From: Pseudomonadota bacterium
GTDB taxonomy: Bacteria > Pseudomonadota > Gammaproteobacteria > Enterobacterales > Enterobacteriaceae
NCBI GenBank assembly: GCA_023425455.1
Contig: JAFACP010000464.1
Coordinates: 1 to 6,453 of the forward strand
Length of the DNA stretch: 6,453 bases
Reading direction: 5' to 3'
Shown: in pieces, positions 1 through 4,651 of the stretch
Layout: each line of letters starts with the position of its first letter
Numbering within the stretch: the first letter of the stretch is position 1
The notes under the pieces: model-generated
Database searches by the model: none
Told to the model about the DNA's origin: nothing
The model's input: the letters and a program-made list of their open reading frames with translations, nothing else
Translations under genes and position numbers: made by a program

Positions 1-637
1 CGTGGGCTTCATCGAACCGCCCCTGGCGCAGCAGCCAGCGCGGTGACTCTGGCGTCCCCCAACGCAGCAATGTGATACACAGAGCAGGCAACGCTGCCGA
101 GGCCAGCAGCCAGCGCCAGGCGTCGGGGCTGAGCGGAATGAAGTGATGTCCTGCCAGGCTCGCCAGCACATACCCCACCGTCCATACTGCGCTGAATCCC
201 CCCAGCAGAACGCCCCGGTAGCGGCGCGGGGCAAACTCCGCCAGCAGGGTGTGTCCCACGGAATAGTCCCCTCCCAGCCCGATACCTGTCAGGATCCGCA
301 GGACAATCAGTTGTTCCGGTGTCGTGACAAAAAATTGTAAAAAGGAGGCGACCGTAATCAGCACAAAGCTGACGTTAAAGATTTTCTGACGCCCAATATG
401 GTCGGAGAGCCAGCCCAACGCCAGGCTGCCCACAAAAAGGCCGAGCAGTGCCGACCCGCCAACCATTCCTGCCATCAGTGGCGTCAGCTGCAGCGCAGGG
501 GTCATCTGAATAATGGCGTAGCCAACAACACCAAGAACGTAACCGTCTGTCAGATGCGCGCCAAAGGTAAGTGCCGCAATACGACAGTGAAAGCCGTTCA
601 GGGGTAAATCATCCATTCGCACCGGTGAAGTATTCAT
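1..637 (-). CDS. ygcS: MFS metabolite transporter, N-terminal half (YgcS-like), cut by left edge
   Basis: This is an inner-membrane major facilitator protein, probably a proton-coupled importer of a small metabolite; its substrate is unknown. An uninterrupted frame of 212 codons runs from ATG at 637 leftward past the window edge, so roughly the first half of a protein of about 445 residues is present. The visible part has about six hydrophobic segments. MFS motif A lies between helices 2 and 3 (G75, D79, G82, R83, K85). A sugar-porter-type block follows helix 4 (LGGDY near 121-125, E134, then PRRYRG 137-142), and PESPRWLL is at 196-203. The start is supported by AAGGGG about 6 nt upstream of the ATG and by close similarity of residues 1-30 to E. 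coli YgcS (recalled, not searched). It follows ygcU on the same strand but lies behind a strong intrinsic terminator, so it needs readthrough or its own promoter. Confidence 0.9.
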   Translation of the reverse strand, partial: MNTSPVRMDDLPLNGFHCRIAALTFGAHLTDGYVLGVVGYAIIQMTPALQLTPLMAGMVGGSALLGLFVGSLALGWLSDHIGRQKIFNVSFVLITVASFLQFFVTTPEQLIVLRILTGIGLGGDYSVGHTLLAEFAPRRYRGVLLGGFSAVWTVGYVLASLAGHHFIPLSPDAWRWLLASAALPALCITLLRWGTPESPRWLLRQGRFDEAH

Positions 638-659
638 CTCAGCCCCTTCATTTTCCGGT

Positions 660-691
660 AAAAAAAACGGCTTTCCGGATGAAAAGCCGTT
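660..691 (-). terminator. Rho-independent terminator between ygcU and ygcS
   Basis: On the minus strand a perfect 9-bp stem (AACGGCTTT at 666-674 on the plus strand paired with AAAGCCGTT at 683-691) with an 8-nt loop is followed by eight U residues (660-667). It begins 8 nt after the ygcU stop codon and ends 23 nt before the ygcS start, so it should end or strongly reduce transcription arriving from ygcW-ygcU. On the plus strand the downstream T-run is weak, so the orientation is clear. Confidence 0.85.
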
Positions 692-698
692 CGGTCTT

Positions 699-2153
699 TT
701 ATCTTTCAATGGGGTAAATCGTCCCCGTATTCATAATGCCATTTGGGTCAAACTGCTTCTTCAGCCCTTCCATTAACGCCCAGGCACTGCCGTGTTCCAG
801 CTTGCTCCAGTGAACCCGGTGCTTGCCGATCCCGTGGTGATGTACCATTGAACCGCCGAGACGGATCGTCTCTTCACAGATAATTTTGTTGAGCGGATTG
901 TGGTACTTATCAATCTCCACTTCCGGTTTACAATCCACCACATTGTAGTCATAGACAAAATACATATTTGTCCCGTTGCTGTAGCTGTGCGACGAGTGTC
1001 CGCCCAGCATGGTGATATCCTCCGCATGCGGGAACTCGCTACGAATGCGCTTAATCACGCTGTCATAAATTTCGTGGATGCAGCTCCAGCAGCCTGAAAC
1101 TTCGGTGGTAAAGCCCATATTGCCGGTTTTGAGGATCTGCTGGCGTTCGGCGGCGACTTTTTCCGGCCCCCAGTTGAGGTGATTAAACCACGCCTCAATC
1201 AGCTTGCTGTCAACGCGCTGACACTGCGGATAACGGGCAACGATTTCCGCGATCCCTTCACCGGTGGCTTTCGCGATGCGCGGATTCCCTTCAGCCATAA
1301 AGATCAGCACGCATTTGCCGTCGGCAAAATGGGTAAAGTGCTGTGTACCATCCTCTGCGTCATACAGACGCGCAATGGAGGGCCGGTAGCCTTCCACCAT
1401 TACCTGGCGCAGGATATCAAAGCCGGTTTTCATGTCGTCCATCACGTAGCCGTAGAAGAGATTGTTCTCCGGCATGTATTTGAAAATTTTCACCGTCACT
1501 TCCGTGATGTAACACAGCGCCCCTTCGTTGCCGATGATGATATGCCGAATGTCCGGCCCGGCGGCACGACGGGGCACATTTTTGATCCGGGTGACGGTGC
1601 CATCTGCCAGTACCGCCTCCAGACCGACCACCATATCCTCAATCGCTCCGTACAAGGTGGAGAACTGCCCGATACTGCGCGTAGCGACCAGCCCGCCCAT
1701 TTGTGCCAGAGGTTTAGACTGCGGAGAGTGTCCGGTGGTAAAGCCTTTTTCGCGCAGCGCGTTCTCCAGGATCTCCAGCGGTACGCCGCACTGGGCGGTG
1801 GCCTGCATATTTTCGATATCAATATCCAGGATCTGGTTTAACCCACTGCCGTCCAGCACCACGGAGTCTTTGACCACGGTTTCCAGCCCACCTTCGGTTG
1901 CCGATGCCCCCGTACGCGGTACCCCCGTGATCTGGTGCTTGTTCATAAACGCCAGAACATCTGATACCTGCTCTGTTGAACCCAGCCGGACGACCGCCGC
2001 CGGTAGCGGCAATGTATAAATGCCGTGGATATCCGCATATTTACGAAAACGGTCAACGCTGTTTTTCTTGAGTACATTCTCATCGGTAATAACACGATCG
2101 GCGCCCACAATTTCTTTCAGTTGATCGACAATCGCTTCGCGAGATAAAGACAT
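699..2153 (-). CDS. ygcU: FAD-linked oxidase/dehydrogenase of the FAD_binding_4 / FAD-oxidase_C family (YgcU)
   Basis: This 484-residue flavoenzyme belongs to the superfamily that includes glycolate oxidase GlcD, D-lactate and D-2-hydroxyglutarate dehydrogenases and alkyl-dihydroxyacetone-phosphate synthase. It most likely oxidises a hydroxy acid or phosphorylated intermediate in the cytoplasm; the true substrate is unknown. The PP-loop-type FAD-binding region is at 78-89 (PRTGASATEGG). A second FAD-contact region spans about 139-165 (TTGHSPQS, then GGLVATRS), with GNEGALCYITEVTVKI at 208-223. The C-terminal cap carries HHHGIGKHR at 438-446, resembling the active-site histidine motif of alkyl-DHAP synthases, and ends with the usual FDPNGIMNTGTIYP (468-481). 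Full length is intact. The start has AGGAAGG 7 nt upstream. It follows ygcW by 69 nt with no convincing terminator between, so the two are probably co-transcribed. Similarity to E. coli YgcU (also 484 residues) is from memory. Confidence 0.93.
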   Translation of the reverse strand: MSLSREAIVDQLKEIVGADRVITDENVLKKNSVDRFRKYADIHGIYTLPLPAAVVRLGSTEQVSDVLAFMNKHQITGVPRTGASATEGGLETVVKDSVVLDGSGLNQILDIDIENMQATAQCGVPLEILENALREKGFTTGHSPQSKPLAQMGGLVATRSIGQFSTLYGAIEDMVVGLEAVLADGTVTRIKNVPRRAAGPDIRHIIIGNEGALCYITEVTVKIFKYMPENNLFYGYVMDDMKTGFDILRQVMVEGYRPSIARLYDAEDGTQHFTHFADGKCVLIFMAEGNPRIAKATGEGIAEIVARYPQCQRVDSKLIEAWFNHLNWGPEKVAAERQQILKTGNMGFTTEVSGCWSCIHEIYDSVIKRIRSEFPHAEDITMLGGHSSHSYSNGTNMYFVYDYNVVDCKPEVEIDKYHNPLNKIICEETIRLGGSMVHHHGIGKHRVHWSKLEHGSAWALMEGLKKQFDPNGIMNTGTIYPIER

Positions 2154-2222
2154 AATTATACCTTCCTGATAATTAACACGGAATTTTTCATTAAAATAAA
2201 ACCAGAACCACCTGATTACGAA

Positions 2223-3008
2223 TTAACGAACTAAATAGCCACCATCAACAACTAACAGATGACCATTAACATAATTTGACGCTTTACTGGCCAAAAATAC
2301 CATTGCCCCCATCAGATCCTGTGTATCACCCCAACGGTTTGCCGGAATATGGTCGAGGACACGTTGATTTGTTTCCGGATTACTGCGAGTGGCAAGTGTA
2401 ATATCAGTTGCATAATAACCAGGAGCAATGCCATTTACCTGAATATTATATTGACCAAGTTCATCACAATAGGATTTTGTTAAACCGGCGAGCGCATGTT
2501 TTGTCGCGGAATAGGCCGGAGACCACTGCCCTCCAAGATAAGAGAACAGTGAGCAAATATTAATTATTTTCCCGCTATTCTGCGGAATCATTACTTTTGC
2601 TGCTTCATGGCTTAATTCAAATGCGGCCGTCAGGTTGACGTTGATCATGGGATCCCAGTCAGCACGGCCAAAGTCCAGTACCTTGTTCAGCTTGCAGATA
2701 CCCGCATTATTTACCAGAATATCCAGCGCACCAAAACGTTCACAGCAGGCGGCAATAATTTTTTGCGGCGCGCCATCTTCAGTGATATCCACCTGCATAA
2801 AGGCAACTTCAACACCCTGTTTTTCAATAACTTCTTTTGTTTCTCCGTTATCTTTGACAAAACTTGGGATAAACAGATTTGCCCCGGCTTTCGCCAGAGC
2901 TATCGCAAATGACTGTCCTAATCCACTGTTGCCGCCGGTCACGATCGCCGTCTTACCTTTCAGTGAGAAAAAGTCCATTGAGAACGCATTGAGTGATTCG
3001 ATTGACAT
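2223..3008 (-). CDS. ygcW: Short-chain dehydrogenase/reductase (YgcW), KduD/gluconate 5-dehydrogenase-like
   Basis: This is a classical 261-residue SDR, expected to oxidise or reduce a hydroxyl/keto group of a sugar acid or polyol with NAD(H) or NADP(H) in the cytoplasm. The Rossmann motif TGGNSGLG is at 24-31 and NNAG at 100-103. The catalytic tetrad is N125, S153, Y166 and K170 (YSATK). The PG motif is at 196-197, and the C-terminal region (IPANRWGDTQDLMG onward, ending VDGGYLVR) resembles 2-deoxy-D-gluconate 3-dehydrogenase KduD. I chose ATG at 3008 because GGAG sits 6 nt upstream and the length then matches E. coli YgcW. An in-frame GTG at 3020 would add four residues, but its purine-rich stretch is only about 2 nt away. 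It is the first gene of the minus-strand unit and is preceded by a leader with a terminator/antiterminator pair. Its 3' half is noticeably AT-rich (about 32-40% GC in sampled 60-nt rows) compared with ygcU. Confidence 0.93.
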   Translation of the reverse strand: MSIESLNAFSMDFFSLKGKTAIVTGGNSGLGQSFAIALAKAGANLFIPSFVKDNGETKEVIEKQGVEVAFMQVDITEDGAPQKIIAACCERFGALDILVNNAGICKLNKVLDFGRADWDPMINVNLTAAFELSHEAAKVMIPQNSGKIINICSLFSYLGGQWSPAYSATKHALAGLTKSYCDELGQYNIQVNGIAPGYYATDITLATRSNPETNQRVLDHIPANRWGDTQDLMGAMVFLASKASNYVNGHLLVVDGGYLVR

Positions 3009-3032
3009 AGTGAGCTCCACATTCCTTTAGGC

Positions 3033-3080
3033 AAAAAAAAAGAAAGGTAACTTCCCCCGTTAAAGGGAAGTTACCTTTCT
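3033..3080 (-). terminator. Leader terminator (attenuator) upstream of ygcW
   Basis: On the minus strand a perfect 16-bp stem (AGAAAGGTAACTTCCC from 3080 to 3065, partner from 3056 to 3041) with an 8-nt loop is followed by nine U residues (3041-3033, the first overlapping the stem end). It ends 24 nt before the ygcW start codon, and no minus-strand gene lies upstream of it in this interval. It is therefore a terminator inside the 5' leader of ygcW, not the end of another gene. On the plus strand no comparable T-run follows. Formation of the upstream hairpin at 3069-3097 would remove GGTAACT from its left arm. Confidence 0.8.
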
Positions 3081-3097
3081 CATTATCTCTGGTAACT
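3069..3097 (-). promoter_or_regulatory. Putative antiterminator hairpin in the ygcW leader
   Basis: In the minus-strand transcript AGTTACC (3097-3091) can pair over 7 bp with GGTAACT (3075-3069), leaving a 15-nt loop reading AGAGATAATGAGAAA. GGTAACT is also part of the left arm of the downstream terminator, so the two structures exclude each other. By itself this hairpin is much weaker than the 16-bp terminator, so a bound protein or ligand would be needed to favour it. The same element, with compensatory base changes, occurs in the yqcE leader (3241-3268). The role is inferred from geometry and the duplication. Confidence 0.6.
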
Positions 3098-3117
3098 GGG
3101 ATAAATTTTTAGCATAA
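3098..3117 (-). promoter_or_regulatory. Probable CRP-dependent promoter of ygcW-ygcU
   Basis: On the minus strand two overlapping -10-like hexamers, TATGCT (3117-3112) and TAAAAA (3111-3106), lie downstream of the CRP-like site at 3133-3148. The expected -35 position is occupied by that CRP site and has no good hexamer of its own, as in class II CRP-activated promoters. A start about 41.5 nt from the site centre would fall near 3099, only a few bases before the leader hairpin. The exact start is uncertain. Confidence 0.45.
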
Positions 3118-3132
3118 CCTCCAGGAACCTAA

Positions 3133-3148
3133 TGTGATCGTAATCACA
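3133..3148. promoter_or_regulatory. CRP (cAMP receptor protein) binding site 1, perfect core
   Basis: TGTGATCGTAATCACA matches the CRP core TGTGA-N6-TCACA at every conserved position. Its centre (3140/3141) is placed to activate the minus-strand ygcW promoter from about -35 to -42; it lies roughly 100 nt from the expected yqcE start. This implies activation when glucose is scarce. It is a strong sequence match, with no binding data. Confidence 0.8.
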
Positions 3149-3149
3149 G

Positions 3150-3174
3150 ATATCTGGATGAAATTATCAGATAT
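3150..3174. promoter_or_regulatory. Inverted repeat between the two CRP sites, possible operator
   Basis: ATATCTG (3150-3156) and CAGATAT (3168-3174) form a 7-bp inverted repeat with an 11-nt spacer. The left part also lies in the 10-bp palindrome CAGATATCTG (3147-3156), and CAGATAT recurs in direct orientation 21 bp later, about two helical turns. Its position between the divergent promoters suits an operator for a dimeric repressor or activator. No known consensus was recognised, and the region is AT-rich, so chance cannot be excluded. Confidence 0.35.
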
Positions 3175-3190
3175 ATCCACAATCAGGAAT

Positions 3191-3206
3191 CGTGATTATT
3201 CTCACA
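3191..3206. promoter_or_regulatory. CRP-like binding site 2, one core mismatch
   Basis: CGTGATTATTCTCACA matches TGTGA-N6-TCACA except for the first base. Its centre (3198/3199) is 58 bp from site 1. It lies about 42 nt upstream of the start of the yqcE leader hairpin, almost the same distance as site 1 from the ygcW leader hairpin. It is therefore the likely class II site for the plus-strand yqcE promoter. Confidence 0.6.
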
Positions 3207-3225
3207 CATTCACCGTCGGTTCCAT

Positions 3226-3240
3226 GATATTCCTAAAGGT
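3226..3240 (+). promoter_or_regulatory. Probable CRP-dependent promoter of yqcE-ygcE
   Basis: GATATT (3226-3231) is a 4-of-6 match to the -10 consensus. With CRP site 2 at about -41.5, transcription would start near 3238-3240. No good -35 hexamer is present, which fits CRP dependence. The call rests mainly on spacing from the CRP site and on the mirror-image arrangement of the ygcW promoter. Confidence 0.4.
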
Positions 3241-3268
3241 AATTACTAGAGACCTGAGAAAAGTAATC
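3241..3268 (+). promoter_or_regulatory. Putative antiterminator hairpin in the yqcE leader
   Basis: ATTACT (3242-3247) can pair with AGTAAT (3262-3267), leaving a 14-nt loop AGAGACCTGAGAAA. The second arm overlaps the left arm of the downstream terminator (3256-3295), so the two folds exclude each other. Compared with the ygcW leader hairpin, the loop keeps AGAGA and GAGAAA, and two stem positions change as pairs (A-U to G-C and U-A to C-G). This supports a conserved RNA structure. By itself the 6-bp stem is weak. Confidence 0.55.
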
Positions 3269-3303
3269 CTCCTGAAAAGGCGGTTTGCTTTTCTCTTTTT
3301 TTT
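3256..3303 (+). terminator. Leader terminator (attenuator) upstream of yqcE
   Basis: On the plus strand GAGAAAAG (3256-3263) pairs perfectly with CTTTTCTC (3288-3295). The stem continues inward through a G-U pair, two A-U pairs, a mismatch, two C-G pairs, another mismatch and CCU/AGG, closing on a GAAA tetraloop (3274-3277). Eight T residues follow (3296-3303). It ends 24 nt before the yqcE ATG. The stem is less perfect than its counterpart before ygcW but has the same layout, including TTTTTTTTGCCTA immediately after the stem in both leaders. Confidence 0.65.
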
Positions 3304-3327
3304 GCCTATAAGAAACGGGATGTTGAT

Positions 3328-4626
3328 ATGCAACAGAATTCATATCGCCGCTGGATAACACTCGCTATTATTAGCTTTAGTGGTGGCGTCAGTTTTGATC
3401 TTGCCTATTTACGTTATATATATCAAATACCCATGGCAAAATTTATGGGGTTTAGCAATACCGAGATTGGATTAATTATGAGTACCTTCGGTATTGCGGC
3501 AATCATTCTTTATGCGCCAAGCGGCATTATCGCAGATAAATTCTCACACCGGAAAATGATCACCTCGGCAATGATTATCACCGGGCTGCTCGGGCTGCTG
3601 ATGATGACCTATCCTCCGCTGTGGGTGATGCTCTGTATCCAGGTGGCATTTGCGATTACCACCATCCTGATGCTGTGGTCGGTTTCCATTAAGGCCGCAT
3701 CCCTGTTGGGCGATCACAGCGAACAGGGGAAAATCATGGGCTGGATGGAAGGGCTACGCGGCGTGGGTGTGATGTCGCTGGCGGTCTTTACAATGTGGAT
3801 TTTCTCCCGCTACGCGCCCGATGACGCCAACAGCCTGAAGGCGGTGATCATGATTTACAGCGTGGTGTACATTCTGCTGGGGATCTTGTGCTGGTTCTTT
3901 GTAAGCGATGGAAAACGACCTGACGAGGCTTTGACAGAAGAAAAGCATGCTTTTCAGCTCAGGGATGTGCTTGCCGTGTTGCGTATTCGCACCACCTGGT
4001 ACTGTAGCATGGTCATTTTCGGCGTCTTCACTATCTACGCCATTCTCAGCTATTCCACAAATTACCTGACGGAAATGTATGGCATGTCGCTGGTAGCTGC
4101 GAGCTACATGGGCATTGTCATCAACAAGATTTTCCGTGCCATCTGCGGCCCACTGGGGGGGATCATCACCACCTACAGCAGAATGAAATCACCGACCCGG
4201 GTGATCCAGCTGCTTTCACTGCTCGGCGCCATCGCCCTCATCGCCCTGCTCGCTACGAACTCAAATCCGCAGTCGGTTGCTATGGGAATCGGCCTGATTC
4301 TGCTGCTGGGGTTCACCTGCTATGCCTCGCGCGGGCTTTACTGGGCATGTCCCGGGGAGGCCAGAACGCCGTCATACATTATGGGGACAACGGTTGGTAT
4401 CTGTTCAGTGATTGGTTTCCTGCCCGATGTTTTTGTCTATCCCCTCGTTGGCCACTGGCAGGACACGCTGCCGGCGGAACAGGCTTACCGCAATATGTGG
4501 CTGATGGGTCTGACTGCGCTCGGTATGGTCATCCTGTTTACCTTTTTACTGTTCCGTAAAATTCGCACAGCCACGACCGCTGAGGAAAAGATGACACCGC
4601 TGGCCGCAGAGACCTCCGGCGAGTAA
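3328..4626 (+). CDS. yqcE: MFS transporter (YqcE)
   Basis: This 432-residue polytopic inner-membrane transporter has about 12 hydrophobic segments (roughly 10-30, 46-66, 78-94, 98-120, 140-160, 172-192, 225-245, 253-275, 291-309, 316-336, 350-372 and 388-410). An MFS motif A variant, GIIADKFSHRK, lies at 66-76 between helices 2 and 3. A hydrophilic central loop (about 193-215) is poorly conserved compared with my memory of E. coli YqcE. The substrate is unknown; the adjacent kinase suggests a sugar or polyol. The ATG at 3328 has GGGA about 7 nt upstream, a modest ribosome site, and the N-terminus MQQNSYRRW matches E. coli YqcE. It is the first gene of the plus-strand unit, behind a CRP-like site and a leader terminator, and is followed by ygcE after 25 nt. 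It belongs to a different MFS subfamily from the neighbouring YgcS. Confidence 0.92.
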   Translation: MQQNSYRRWITLAIISFSGGVSFDLAYLRYIYQIPMAKFMGFSNTEIGLIMSTFGIAAIILYAPSGIIADKFSHRKMITSAMIITGLLGLLMMTYPPLWVMLCIQVAFAITTILMLWSVSIKAASLLGDHSEQGKIMGWMEGLRGVGVMSLAVFTMWIFSRYAPDDANSLKAVIMIYSVVYILLGILCWFFVSDGKRPDEALTEEKHAFQLRDVLAVLRIRTTWYCSMVIFGVFTIYAILSYSTNYLTEMYGMSLVAASYMGIVINKIFRAICGPLGGIITTYSRMKSPTRVIQLLSLLGAIALIALLATNSNPQSVAMGIGLILLLGFTCYASRGLYWACPGEARTPSYIMGTTVGICSVIGFLPDVFVYPLVGHWQDTLPAEQAYRNMWLMGLTALGMVILFTFLLFRKIRTATTAEEKMTPLAAETSGE

Positions 4627-4651
4627 CGGTGGAAAAATAAAGGAGAATATA

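Noticed and set aside
1179..1841. 220-codon open frame on the plus strand, antisense to ygcU
   Set aside because: It is fully inside an intact, recognisable flavoenzyme gene of high GC, has no ribosome site and no recognisable domain; a shadow frame.
1528..2019. 163-codon plus-strand frame antisense to ygcU
   Set aside because: Overlaps ygcU and the other shadow frame; the translation is a low-complexity Ser/Pro/Arg-rich sequence typical of antisense frames.
2155..2160. Perfect TATAAT on the minus strand just before ygcU
   Set aside because: It lies 1-6 nt upstream of the ygcU ATG, so transcription would start inside the gene; likely incidental to an AT-rich ribosome-binding region.
2154..2222. 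Possible terminator between ygcW and ygcU
   Set aside because: Only a 3-bp CAG/CTG stem before an interrupted T-run; too weak to call. No copy of the AGAGA/GAGAAA leader hairpin is present here.
3009..3020. Upstream GTG start for ygcW adding four residues
   Set aside because: The ATG at 3008 has GGAG at ideal spacing and gives the length recalled for E. coli YgcW; the GTG has its purine stretch only about 2 nt away.
3241..3303. Classical BglG/SacY-type RAT or ANTAR two-hexaloop element in the leaders
   Set aside because: The loop sequences (AGAGA...GAGAAA, 14-15 nt) do not match the RAT consensus as I recall it, and there are no paired hexaloops with the ANTAR pattern.
3134..3358. 74-codon plus-strand frame across the control region into yqcE
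   Set aside because: It starts inside the CRP site, runs through the promoter and terminator and overlaps the start of yqcE in another frame; no ribosome site and no family resemblance.
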